From: Hymenobacter actinosclerus
GTDB lineage: Bacteria > Bacteroidota > Bacteroidia > Cytophagales > Hymenobacteraceae
DNA: 64,000 nucleotides
Assembly: GCF_900111515.1 (NCBI RefSeq)
Contig: NZ_FOHS01000001.1
Span: 124,001 to 188,000, forward strand
Reading direction: 5' to 3'
In this document: one piece after another, positions 7,043-15,324 of the stretch
Layout: every line of letters begins with the position of its first letter
Position numbering within the stretch: the stretch's first letter is position 1
Made by a program: the position numbers and the translations under genes
The notes under the pieces: model-generated
The model's input: the letters and a program-made list of their open reading frames with translations, nothing else
What the model was told of the DNA's origin: nothing
Database searches by the model: none

Positions 7043-8690
7043 AAATTTTCCGGGCGGTGTTGATGACGTTCACGTTGTTGAAGCGCGTGGTGGCCGAGCC
7101 GTGGCTCACGGCCGACACCTGGCTGGGCTGGCCCTTGCCGTCGAAGAAGGAGCCGAACAGGCGGTAGTCCGACTCGTCGCAGATGGCCGCGCAGGAGTTC
7201 CAGAACTCCAGCGTGTTGGTCTGGTAGGCCACGTCTTCGAGCATGCCCGATATTTTGCCCTTGTCGATGGCGTAGAACACCTGGCCGCCGAACTGGGAGT
7301 TGTAGCGCTGCTGGTCAATCGAAAACGAGCCGCGGCCGGCAATGTAAATGCCCTTGTCCACCTTGCTAATCATCTCATCAACGCTCAACTTGCTGGTGCC
7401 GGGCTTGAGGCTGATGTTGGGCATGCGCTGGAACTGCACCGTGCTCCACGAGTCGGCGTAGCAACAGCCGTCCGAGTGCTTCTGGTTGACGATGTGGGCC
7501 TGGTCGCGGATTTTCTGGTAGTCCACCAGCTTGCCCTGGTCGATAATGTTCCACTCCTTGGTCGGCACGCCCTCGTCATCCCAGCCTACGGCGCCCAGTG
7601 AGTTGGGCTGCCGCTTGTCGGCCACGATGTTCACCAGCTTCGAGCCGTAGGGCTGACCCTTGGCGCGCCAGTCGAGGGTGGCAAACGAGGTGCCGGCGTA
7701 GTTGGCCTCGTAGCCCAGCACCCGGTCGAGCTCGGTAGGGTGGCCGACTGATTCGTGGATGGTCAGGCCCAAGTGGTTGGGGTCGAGCACGAGGTCGTAC
7801 TTGCCGGCCGTTACCGATTTGCAGGTGAGTTTCTCCTTGGCCTGTTTGGCGGCCAAAGCGGCATCGGCCAGCATGTCGAAGCTGTTGCGGTAGCCGATGA
7901 GGCCGGTGCCGGCCGGGCCGGCAATGCGGTCGGCGGCCTTGGGTTGCAGGTACTCGTAGCCCATGCCCATGGGGGCGCTCAGGGCGTCGCGCGAGCGGAA
8001 TTTGCCGCTGCCCCGGTCGATGGCCGTCACCGAGAAGTTGGGCCAAATGCGGTGGATATCCTGGTCGATGTAGGAGCCGTCGGTGGAGGCAAAATACTTC
8101 TGCTCGTTCACCTGAAACAGCACTGAATTCACGAACGACGCGCCATTATCCAGGGCGGCGGCGTTGGTGGCCAGCAGCAGGTCTACCTTGTCTTTCACCG
8201 GCACCTCGAAGGCGTTTACCTGAATCGGCGTCTTCCAGCTCACCACGCCCTGGCCGGGCTGGGCGGCCAGCTGCACGGGCTCTTTCTGCACCTTGCTGTT
8301 GGCCTTGGCAATCTGCACGGCCAGCTGGGCGGCTTTGGCCAGGCCGGCCTCCGTCACGGTGTTGGTGGAGGCAAAGCCCCAGGTGCCGTTGGCCAGCACC
8401 CGCACACCGGCCCCGAAACTCTCGCCGCTGGCAATGTTCTGCACCTGCTTCTCGCGGGTGAAAACGCTCTGGTTGAGGTAGCGCCCGATGCGCACATCAG
8501 CATAAGAGGCGCCGGCCGATTTGGCGGTGTTCAGGGCCGCGTCGGCCAGGCGTTTTTTAGCGGCTACGTCGAGGCCGGGCTCCAGCAGGCGGGCGGGGTC
8601 TACGAGCGAGCCGCCCAGGCCCGGCACGGCCGGCAGCCACAGGGCCCCAGCGGCCAGGCTCGTCAGGCCCACAAAGTCACGTCGTTTCAA
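7041..8690 (-). CDS. TldD-family metalloprotease with twin-arginine leader, copy 2
   Basis: A 549-residue paralogue of the protein at 3780-5429, with an intact HESVGH zinc motif near residue 312 and the same VNVINTARKI C-terminus. The longest frame begins further upstream at 8795. I place the start at a TTG codon at 8690 because it gives M-KRRDFVGLTSLAAGALWL, matching the ATG start and Tat-like leader of copy 1 and an identical total length. The upstream extension has no counterpart in copy 1. Copy 2 differs at the C-terminus (SCAAICDESDYR), but the cysteine positions are kept. Confidence 0.88.
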   Translation of the reverse strand: MKRRDFVGLTSLAAGALWLPAVPGLGGSLVDPARLLEPGLDVAAKKRLADAALNTAKSAGASYADVRIGRYLNQSVFTREKQVQNIASGESFGAGVRVLANGTWGFASTNTVTEAGLAKAAQLAVQIAKANSKVQKEPVQLAAQPGQGVVSWKTPIQVNAFEVPVKDKVDLLLATNAAALDNGASFVNSVLFQVNEQKYFASTDGSYIDQDIHRIWPNFSVTAIDRGSGKFRSRDALSAPMGMGYEYLQPKAADRIAGPAGTGLIGYRNSFDMLADAALAAKQAKEKLTCKSVTAGKYDLVLDPNHLGLTIHESVGHPTELDRVLGYEANYAGTSFATLDWRAKGQPYGSKLVNIVADKRQPNSLGAVGWDDEGVPTKEWNIIDQGKLVDYQKIRDQAHIVNQKHSDGCCYADSWSTVQFQRMPNISLKPGTSKLSVDEMISKVDKGIYIAGRGSFSIDQQRYNSQFGGQVFYAIDKGKISGMLEDVAYQTNTLEFWNSCAAICDESDYRLFGSFFDGKGQPSQVSAVSHGSATTRFNNVNVINTARKI

Positions 8691-8802
8691 ATCAGATGGA
8701 TTTTGGGTGAAGGGAGGAAGGAATTCGGCAAGAAGGTACGGCCTTCGTTGCATTTGTTGCAACCCACAGACAAAAATCCCGTAGCCGGGCTGCATTTAGA
8801 TT

Positions 8803-8884
8803 GAAGTCAAGGAGAAAAAGTAAAAAGTCAAAGAATAGGCCCGGCGTGAGTACTCGGCAACTTTGACTTTTGCTGCTTGACTTC
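8803..8884. repeat. Imperfect inverted repeat with AAAAAGTCAAAG arms
   Basis: The left arm (GAAGTCAAGGAG then AAAAAGTCAAAG, 8803-8833) pairs with the right arm (CTTTGACTTTTGCTGCTTGA plus CTTC, 8861-8884), with a few unpaired bases. It lies between the McrC stop codon and the upstream region of TldD copy 2, where transcription from mcrBC would end. Confidence 0.75.
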
Positions 8885-8887
8885 CAA

Positions 8888-9919
8888 TTACGCCACCAGC
8901 GCCAGCAAATCGGCCGCAATACCTTCCCAGGGCTGATTCAGGTCGATGGTGACGACGCGCACGGGGTGGCCGCCAAGGGTGTAGCGCAAATCCACGGCCT
9001 GGGCCGCGGCGGGATAGAGCAGGATGCCTTCGAGAAGCTGGCCGGGGCGGGCGGGCTGGTTTTGCAGGTAGGCGTAGAGCTGGTAGAGGTGGGGCGAAAT
9101 CAGCCGGGCCTGGTCGTGGTGGCGCCGGAGGGCGGCGGCGTAGTACTTGGTGTCGAGGATGATTTTGCGGGTTGGGCTTTCCAGGCTCGTATCGGTAATC
9201 ATGGCCGGCAGCAGGGCCAGGGCCTCGGGCGTTGCGGCCGCCGCCTGCCAGGCAATGGTTTCCGAGCTCACCCGAAACTGCCGCTGCTCCAGCCGGTAAA
9301 AGTTGCGCACGAACTGCTCGAACAGCCGGGCCATCAGCGCCTCATCGCGCCGAAAGTCGCGGAACCGGACCGGGCCCCCGGCGTCGGGCGCGGGCAGGGC
9401 ACTCAGGTGCAGCAACTCGCACACGTTCAGCAGAAACCCGCCCAGCCCGCCCGGCCGCAACCGCCGCACGGCCCGTAGGCCGGCGCTGCTCAGCGGCACG
9501 GCCGCCACCGCCGCCGGAAACCGCCGCAGCACCAGCCGAATCTGCTGGCGCTGCTCAGTCGGCAGGGCCCGGCTCCGGCTCAATTGCTGCAAGGTGCCCC
9601 GCAGCAGCCCGGCCAGCGGCGTGTCGGGGCTCAACTCATCAAAAGCGCACACGGCCCGGCCCCGGCGCGGCAAATCCTGGCTAAGCGTGGGCGTGAGCAG
9701 CACCCGGCCCCGCAACTCCGGCAATTCCTCCACCCGCTCAGTATAGGCCAGCAGTAGGCCCTGGCGCAGCAGCCGGCGCGTACCGCTCAGCAGCACCTGG
9801 GCCAGCAGCGGCAGCGGCCGTTTGAACTCGCTGCCGCGCACCGCCCGCAACTCCGCTTCCTCAGGCAGCCGGTTCCAGGCATAGCACAGCAGGTAATACA
9901 GGTTCTGAATGGGAATCAT
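8888..9919 (-). CDS. mcrC: McrC-like nuclease subunit of a McrBC restriction system
   Basis: A 343-residue protein. It begins MIPIQNLYYLLCYAWNRL, a common McrC N-terminus. The PD-(D/E)xK nuclease site is visible as D243 in MITDTSLES and D256-T-K258 in IILDTKYYAA. McrC is the endonuclease and GTPase-stimulating subunit of type IV restriction complexes that cut modified DNA. It follows the mcrB-like gene on the same strand after a 110-base gap filled by an inverted repeat. All motifs look intact and base composition matches the surroundings, so there is no sign of recent transfer. Confidence 0.9.
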   Translation of the reverse strand: MIPIQNLYYLLCYAWNRLPEEAELRAVRGSEFKRPLPLLAQVLLSGTRRLLRQGLLLAYTERVEELPELRGRVLLTPTLSQDLPRRGRAVCAFDELSPDTPLAGLLRGTLQQLSRSRALPTEQRQQIRLVLRRFPAAVAAVPLSSAGLRAVRRLRPGGLGGFLLNVCELLHLSALPAPDAGGPVRFRDFRRDEALMARLFEQFVRNFYRLEQRQFRVSSETIAWQAAAATPEALALLPAMITDTSLESPTRKIILDTKYYAAALRRHHDQARLISPHLYQLYAYLQNQPARPGQLLEGILLYPAAAQAVDLRYTLGGHPVRVVTIDLNQPWEGIAADLLALVA

Positions 9920-9928
9920 GGTCGGAGC

Positions 9929-10034
9929 TGTAACGCGAAAATCTGTTTCGCGACGAGCGGAGCGAGTAGGAGCGTTGAACGTGCTTGTGCGAGATACTCG
10001 CTTCGCTCGTCGCGAAATAGATTTTCGCGTTACA
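9929..10034. repeat. Inverted repeat (39-bp arms) overlapping the mcrB stop codon
   Basis: The arms at 9929-9967 and 9996-10034 differ at two positions. They contain TGTAACGCGAAAATCT, TTTCGCGACGAGCG and AGCGAGT. The right arm includes the stop codon of the McrB-like gene (10030-10032), and the left arm ends about 10 bases before the mcrC start. The hairpin therefore spans the whole mcrB-mcrC junction. Confidence 0.9.
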
Positions 10035-11385
10035 ACCCGGCCAGCAGCTTCTTTTTCTGCTGAGCCGCTTTAGCCGGTTGGTCAAGCCAATAGTCATCCA
10101 GCAGCGGCCCGATTTCCTGCTCCAGAATCAGCCGCAGCCACTCGGGGACTTCGGCCGGGTTGGTGGGAGGCTGGCAGAAGTAGCTGTGGCCCACGCAGAA
10201 ATCGGGGCCCAGTTCGGGGTCGTCAGCAATGGTTTGGTTGAGGGCCGTGAGGCGGGTGGTGAGGAGGCTGATGAGGTCGGCCGGCACGCCCTGGGCCGCC
10301 AGCAGGGCCCGCAGGGGCTCGCCGAATTCAGGGCGCAGGCTCACGAAGGCGAAGCGGCGGCGCAGGGCGTAATCCAGCGGGGCCAGGCTACGGTCGGCCA
10401 GGTTCATGGTGCCAATGACGAACACGTTTTCGGGCACGAAAAAGGGCGGGCTGCCGGCCGGGGCGTAGGGCAGGCGCACGGCGTGGGCGGGGCCGCGCTT
10501 GTCGGCTTCCAGCAGCAGCAGCAACTCGCCGAAAATACGGGCCACGTTGCCCCGGTTCAGCTCGTCAATCAGCAAAAAATACGGCCGCTCGGGCTCCAGG
10601 GAAGCGCGGCGGCAAAACTCGACCAGCAGCCCGTCGCGCAGCCGGAAGCCGCCCTGGCTGTCGGGCCGGAAACCCTGCACGAAATCCTCGTAGCTGTAGC
10701 TGGGGTGAAACTGCACCAGCTCGATGCGGGCCGCGTCAGTAGTGCCCAGCGCCAGCCAGGCCAGCCGCCGCGCCAGAAAGGTTTTGCCCGTGCCCGGCGG
10801 CCCCTGTAGCAGCAGGTTGCGCCGCCGCGCCAGGGCCGCCCGCGCAGCTGTCAGTTCCTCATCCGATAAAAACAGCTCGGCCCGCGCCATTTCCAGAGTA
10901 TAAGGGGTGGGCGCCGGCCGCTCATAGGCCGCCGTGGGCTCGGCGGCGGTTAGCGCTTCATCAGTTTCTGAAGCGGCAACGGCTTCCGCCGTAGGTTTGG
11001 CGCGCGTTTTTTTAGCGGCCGTGGCCTCGCGGGGCGAGCCGGTGTAGAGGTCCTCCAGCTGCTGTTGGGCCGTTACATCGCCGTCGAGCAGCGGCGAGTT
11101 TTCGAGGGTGGGGCGCTTGGTGGCAATGGTAAAATCCAGCGCTTCCAGGGCCTGGTTGGTTGGCTCGCCGGCCCGCAGCGGCAAAGTTGCTGCGGGCTGC
11201 CCGCTGGCCAGCTGAAAAGCCAGCTGCAGCACCGGTCGGGGCGGGTAGCGGCGGCCCTTGTATACCAGATCGTACACGGTGCTGGGCGGCAGCGGCTGGC
11301 CCTGGCGCTCAATCAAGCGCAAGGCCCGCAGGATATGGTCGCGGGTGAGCTGGGTGGGAGCGAACGGGGTGGCGGAATCGGGCAT
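10030..11385 (-). CDS. mcrB: McrB-like AAA+ GTPase of a McrBC restriction system
   Basis: A 451-residue protein. Residues 13-62 form a small head with STVYDL and RRYPPRPVL. This resembles the YPPK-type N-terminal module found on some McrB-like and HNH nucleases, which probably reads modified DNA. A charged linker rich in Ala, Thr and Lys follows (100-160), then the AAA+ motor: Walker A GPPGTGKT (195-202), Walker B LLIDELNRGN (271-280) and the McrB signature MNLADRS (327-333). I start at the ATG at 11385 (MPDSATPFAPTQLTRD). A slightly longer frame from 11412 adds nine residues. The small head suggests a specificity different from that of E. coli McrB. Confidence 0.9.
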   Translation of the reverse strand: MPDSATPFAPTQLTRDHILRALRLIERQGQPLPPSTVYDLVYKGRRYPPRPVLQLAFQLASGQPAATLPLRAGEPTNQALEALDFTIATKRPTLENSPLLDGDVTAQQQLEDLYTGSPREATAAKKTRAKPTAEAVAASETDEALTAAEPTAAYERPAPTPYTLEMARAELFLSDEELTAARAALARRRNLLLQGPPGTGKTFLARRLAWLALGTTDAARIELVQFHPSYSYEDFVQGFRPDSQGGFRLRDGLLVEFCRRASLEPERPYFLLIDELNRGNVARIFGELLLLLEADKRGPAHAVRLPYAPAGSPPFFVPENVFVIGTMNLADRSLAPLDYALRRRFAFVSLRPEFGEPLRALLAAQGVPADLISLLTTRLTALNQTIADDPELGPDFCVGHSYFCQPPTNPAEVPEWLRLILEQEIGPLLDDYWLDQPAKAAQQKKKLLAGL

Positions 11386-11604
11386 GCAGGAGGAAAGATA
11401 CACGCAAAACAATGTTGCCAGAGCTTTCAGTTGCCTGCTTCGCAGGAATAGATGGAAGCAGGGCAGCAGTGCGTAACCCTACGAATGGAACCCTGTGGGG
11501 CTGGCCTCAGCCGGTCTGAAACAACCAACGCCGGCCTCAGAAGAATACTTTGCGTAGTTTCGACAGTCTTCAGCTACCCCCTTATCTCCTGCTTAATTCT
11601 ACTG

Positions 11605-12993
11605 ATGCCTACTGTACTGGTCCGCTATCTGCTGGTGGCACTTTGCTTGCTGGCCACCGCCCCGGCCGCCACCGCCCAGGAGCTTACGTTTGAGAAAGAT
11701 TCGCTGGGCCAGGTGTTGCAGCGGGCCGCCCGGCTGCAAAAGCCGGTCTTTCTGCTGCTCACCATGTCGCCCCCGCCCAGCGCCGCCAAGCTCAGCCCGC
11801 AGGAAGCCGTGCGGGTGTATGGCACCTCCCTGAACGATCCGGCGGTGGTGAAAGCCCTGCAGCCCGACTTTCTGGTGGTGCGGGCTTTCAACAACACTCC
11901 GGCGGGGCAGCGCTTGGCCCGCCGCTACCACGTGAGCACCTTCCCGACCTACCTCTACCTGCACCCCGATGGCACCGTGCTGCACCGCAGCTTCAGCAAC
12001 GTGCGCGACCCGCAGCGTTACCTGGCCGATATCGAAACGTTTCGGCAGAAGCTGGCCAGCCCCGATAACCTGAGCAGCCTGGAAAAGCGCTACACCCAGG
12101 GCGAGCGAAGCGCCGCGTTTTTGCGCCAGTACCTGCAGGCCCGCCGCAGCGTCGGCGCTACCGTCAGCCCGGAATTGCTGGATGAATACGTGCGGGAGCT
12201 GCCGGTAAAAGCCTTCGACCAGTTCGCGGAAGTGGTGTTTGTGCACGAATACGGCCCCGTGCTGAACAGCCGCGCCTACAACGCCGCCCGGCTCAATAAG
12301 CGCCTCGTCGACAGCCTGTATACCACGCTGCCCCTGCCCCGGCGCGTGGCTATCAACAATGCTATTATCGCCAACTCCATGCAGGCCGCTATTGGCCGCC
12401 GCGACGTGCAACTGGCTACCCAGACGGCCGGTTTCGCCAGTGCCTCCTGGAACTCTTCGTCCGACCGGCAGCGGGCAAGCCAAGCCTACAGCCGCAATAT
12501 GCTGCGCTACTACAAAGCCGTGGGCGACACGGCCCGCTACCTGCCTTTGCTCGTCAGTTACTACGAGCAGCACTACATGGCCACGCCCGCCGACACCATC
12601 CGCCGCCAGCGCACCCCGAAAAATCCTTTCACCACCCCCACCCCCTACACCAACCTGGCGCGCCCCGATTCGACGATGAAGATGGTAGCCGTATCCCGCT
12701 CCGGGGGCGACGTGTATGCTATGGAGCTGAACAATGGGGCCTGGGAGGTGTACATCTCCGGCACGCGCCGCACCGCCTACCTGGCCCAAGCCATGCGCTG
12801 GAGTCAGCGCACCATCGACCTCGACCCGCGCGCCGGCTACTACGACACGCTGGCCCACTTGCTGTATGCCCTGCGCCTGAATGCCGAGGCCGAGGCCACG
12901 CAGCAGAAGGCCGTTGCCCAGGCCAAAAAGGAAGGTCAGCCGGTAGCTGCCTACCAGGAGGTACTGCGCAAAATCAAGTCCCGGACGCTGTAG
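11605..12993 (+). CDS. Secreted thioredoxin-fold protein without the CxxC active site
   Basis: A 462-residue protein with a signal peptide (MPTVLVRYLLVALCLLATA, cleavage near ATAQE). Residues 25-150 resemble the thioredoxin fold used by periplasmic DUF255/thioredoxin-like proteins: KPVFLLLTMSPPPS, then FNNTPAGQRLARRYHVSTFP with the conserved cis-proline and TYLYLHPDGTVL. At the place of the catalytic CxxC it reads MSPPPS, so it cannot act as a dithiol oxidoreductase. The remaining 300 residues are helical, end in a TPR-like stretch (YDTLAHLLYALRLNAEAEAT) and have no assignable domain. The longer upstream frame from 11452 lacks a credible leader. It converges with the sigma-54 activator, leaving only six bases between stops. 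Confidence 0.75.
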   Translation: MPTVLVRYLLVALCLLATAPAATAQELTFEKDSLGQVLQRAARLQKPVFLLLTMSPPPSAAKLSPQEAVRVYGTSLNDPAVVKALQPDFLVVRAFNNTPAGQRLARRYHVSTFPTYLYLHPDGTVLHRSFSNVRDPQRYLADIETFRQKLASPDNLSSLEKRYTQGERSAAFLRQYLQARRSVGATVSPELLDEYVRELPVKAFDQFAEVVFVHEYGPVLNSRAYNAARLNKRLVDSLYTTLPLPRRVAINNAIIANSMQAAIGRRDVQLATQTAGFASASWNSSSDRQRASQAYSRNMLRYYKAVGDTARYLPLLVSYYEQHYMATPADTIRRQRTPKNPFTTPTPYTNLARPDSTMKMVAVSRSGGDVYAMELNNGAWEVYISGTRRTAYLAQAMRWSQRTIDLDPRAGYYDTLAHLLYALRLNAEAEATQQKAVAQAKKEGQPVAAYQEVLRKIKSRTL

Positions 12994-12999
12994 CAGGCC

Positions 13000-15108
13000 T
13001 TACTCCACTACCTGGTGCTCGCGCCGGATGCCCAGCTTTTTCATGCGGGCTTCCAGGGTTTTGGGGTTGATATCGAGCAGCACGGCGGCGCCTTGGGGGC
13101 CGCTCACGCGGCCGCCGGTGCGGTGCAGGGCCGCCAGAATATGGTCGCGCTCCTGCACTTTCAGGGTTTTGAGCGGGCCGCCCGCTTCGGTTGGGGTAGC
13201 GGGGGTGGCGGGCGCGGCGGGGCCGGCGGCGAAACCCTGAAACTCCAGAAACTGGCCCTGACTGACGATGACGGCCTGCTCGACCACGTGCTCCAGCTCG
13301 CGCACGTTGCCCGGCCAGCTGTACTGGCGCAGGGCCCGCAAATCCCGCTCGCGCAGGCGGCGCACGGGTTTGCCCATCTGCCTGGTGAAGCGCTCCAGGA
13401 AGTGGCGCAGCAGCGGCTCCACGTCTTCGGGCCGCTCGCGCAGGGCCGGCAGGCGCACCTCAAACACGTTGAGGCGGTAGTAGAGGTCGGCGCGGAAGCG
13501 GCCGGCGGCCACCTCCTGCTCCAGCACCCGGTTGGTGGCGGCCACCACGCGCACGTCGGTGGCAATCACGCGGCGGCCACCCAGGCGCTCAAACTCCTTT
13601 TCCTGGAGCACCCGCAGCAGCTTGGCCTGCAAATCGAGCGGCAGCTCGCCCACTTCGTCCAGGAAAATCGTGCCCCGGTCGGCCAGCTCGAACTTGCCGA
13701 TGCGCCGCTCCACGGCCCCGGTAAAGGCGCCCTTCTCGTGGCCGAACAGCTCGCTTTCGATGAGCTGAGCAGGCAGCGCGGCGCAATTTACCTTGATGAG
13801 GGCCCGCTCGCGGCGGGGCGAGAGCTGGTGCAGGGCGCGGGCCACCAGTTCCTTGCCGGTACCGGTTTCGCCGGTTATGAGCACCGTGGTGTCGGTGGGC
13901 GCTACCTGGGCCAGGCGGGTGTATACCTGCTGCATCACGGCGCTGCCGCCCACAAAATCGTCGAGGCGGGCGGCGGCGGCAGTGTTTATTTCGTCGATAA
14001 GGTACGTTCTTTCCCGCTCCAGCTGGGCGCGCAAAGCGTCAATCTGCTCGAAAGCCAGCACGTTTTGCAGCGCCAGCCGAATCTGGGGCAGCAGCGTCTG
14101 CATCAGCTCCAGGTGCTCCTCCGTGAAGGCCTGGGGCTCGCCGCTGGCCAGAATCAGGGCCGTGGGCGATTCGTTGGCCGCATCGAGCGGGGTGCACAGC
14201 AGCGAGCGGGTACCGTAGTTGGCCTCGATGTAGGCCAGCAGCGTGTAGCGCCGGGCCAGCTCCTGAAACGCCGCGCCCCCGTATACGCCGGGCCGGACGA
14301 ATACTTCGGCCAGGGCCTGCTGGGCCTGGGCGGCATCGGGCAGGCCGTCGTAGCGCCTTTCTTCGGGCGGGGCGAAGGAGCCGTCGGGCTGCTTGCGGAA
14401 TTCGACCAGCGTGCGCACCGCCGAGTCAGCCTCGCGCACCCGCAGCCCGAAATAGTCGCAGGGCACCACCCAGTTGATTTCGACGGCAATCGTCCGGAAC
14501 AGCTCCTCCCGCTCCTTGATATGCAACAGCGCGTTGCTCAGGGCCAGCTGCATGGTTTTCTCCTGCTCGCGGTGGGCAATATCCTCGAAGGCCAGCGTGT
14601 TGGTCACGGCCACGGCCACCAGGCTCCCGATTTTTTCGAGCAGGTCGGTATCCATTTCCGAAAACTCGGGCCGTCGCCGCGCCACCATCGACAGCAGCCC
14701 GATGAGCCGGCCGCCGGTGCGCAGGGGCACGGCCGTCAGGTAGCGCATATCAGCCTCAAACAGCCCCTGGAAGGGCTGGAAATCGGGGTAGTCGCGCAGC
14801 AGCGCGGCCAGCTCGAACTGCTGCAAACGGGGCGAGCGGATGAACCGCTCGATGGGCGTGTTCTCGATGCTGGAGCGGGCCGGGCGGGCGGCGGTGGGGC
14901 CGGTGGGCAGCAGTACGTCGCCCAGGTAGTCGCGCAAAAACACGCGGCGGTACTGGTGCTCGGCATCGAGGGTGATAATGGTGATGGCGTCGAAAGGGAA
15001 GATGAGGCGGAGCTTCTCGGTGACGCTACGAAACAGGTCCTCCTTGTTGCGGGTGGTGGCAATGGCTTCGTTGAGGCGCAGCAGCAGCGAGTCGTCCTGG
15101 TCGGGCAT
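13000..15108 (-). CDS. Sigma-54-dependent transcriptional activator with two GAF domains
   Basis: A 702-residue regulator resembling FhlA-type activators. GAF-like sensory domains span about 15-170 and 185-350. A short coiled helix (355-375) leads to the AAA+ domain, with Walker A GETGTGKE (413-420), an intact GAFTGA sigma-54 contact loop (460-465) and Walker B IFLDEV (481-486). A Fis-type helix-turn-helix ends the protein ([20 protein letters not shown]). It would remodel sigma-54 RNA polymerase on binding enhancer sites. No receiver domain is present, so the signal is probably a small ligand. It is divergent from the TolC-EmrA-EmrB cluster across a 216-base gap, which makes that cluster a possible target, though I see no clear -24/-12 sequence. 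Confidence 0.92.
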   Translation of the reverse strand: MPDQDDSLLLRLNEAIATTRNKEDLFRSVTEKLRLIFPFDAITIITLDAEHQYRRVFLRDYLGDVLLPTGPTAARPARSSIENTPIERFIRSPRLQQFELAALLRDYPDFQPFQGLFEADMRYLTAVPLRTGGRLIGLLSMVARRRPEFSEMDTDLLEKIGSLVAVAVTNTLAFEDIAHREQEKTMQLALSNALLHIKEREELFRTIAVEINWVVPCDYFGLRVREADSAVRTLVEFRKQPDGSFAPPEERRYDGLPDAAQAQQALAEVFVRPGVYGGAAFQELARRYTLLAYIEANYGTRSLLCTPLDAANESPTALILASGEPQAFTEEHLELMQTLLPQIRLALQNVLAFEQIDALRAQLERERTYLIDEINTAAAARLDDFVGGSAVMQQVYTRLAQVAPTDTTVLITGETGTGKELVARALHQLSPRRERALIKVNCAALPAQLIESELFGHEKGAFTGAVERRIGKFELADRGTIFLDEVGELPLDLQAKLLRVLQEKEFERLGGRRVIATDVRVVAATNRVLEQEVAAGRFRADLYYRLNVFEVRLPALRERPEDVEPLLRHFLERFTRQMGKPVRRLRERDLRALRQYSWPGNVRELEHVVEQAVIVSQGQFLEFQGFAAGPAAPATPATPTEAGGPLKTLKVQERDHILAALHRTGGRVSGPQGAAVLLDINPKTLEARMKKLGIRREHQVVE

Positions 15109-15324
15109 TGAGCTTGTTTTTCCTGAAATATCGGGAGCAAAGATGAGGAATTGCTGAAATAGCAGGATTTTGTTTGGGTGCCCGGAGGAGTATGTTGAGT
15201 GTCGGTAGGGAAAAATTAGATATTTTATGATTGAAATACAGGAGCTTACGATTTTTCAGGATGTCGGCTCCGGCGCTGGCACAACTTTCGGATAGGGCGC
15301 CGCACGACCAAGCCGCCGTACTCT
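15109..15324. promoter_or_regulatory. Divergent promoter region, sigma-54 activator / efflux cluster
   Basis: This 216-base gap separates the divergent activator and tolC-like genes. It is AT-rich in the middle (AAAAATTAGATATTTTATGA around 15208). It should hold promoters for both genes. I could not identify a sigma-54 site (GG-N10-GC) or a repeated operator. Confidence 0.45.

Noticed and set aside
2263..8690. A RiPP or microcin gene cluster built around TldD/TldE
   Set aside because: No short precursor-like gene or modification enzyme (YcaO, dehydrogenase, transporter) lies among or beside these genes. The gaps contain only inverted repeats.
13015..15111. A 698-residue open frame on the plus strand opposite the sigma-54 activator, and similar long antisense frames at 3840-5522, 11599-12858, 33173-35128 and 47488-49257
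   Set aside because: They mirror real genes with recognised motifs on the other strand. Their translations are rich in His, Gly, Arg and Val without any family pattern. High GC content removes stop codons from the complementary frames.
15109..15324. A sigma-54 promoter for the efflux cluster
   Set aside because: I looked for GG and GC ten bases apart in a TGGCAC-TTGC context and found no convincing example.
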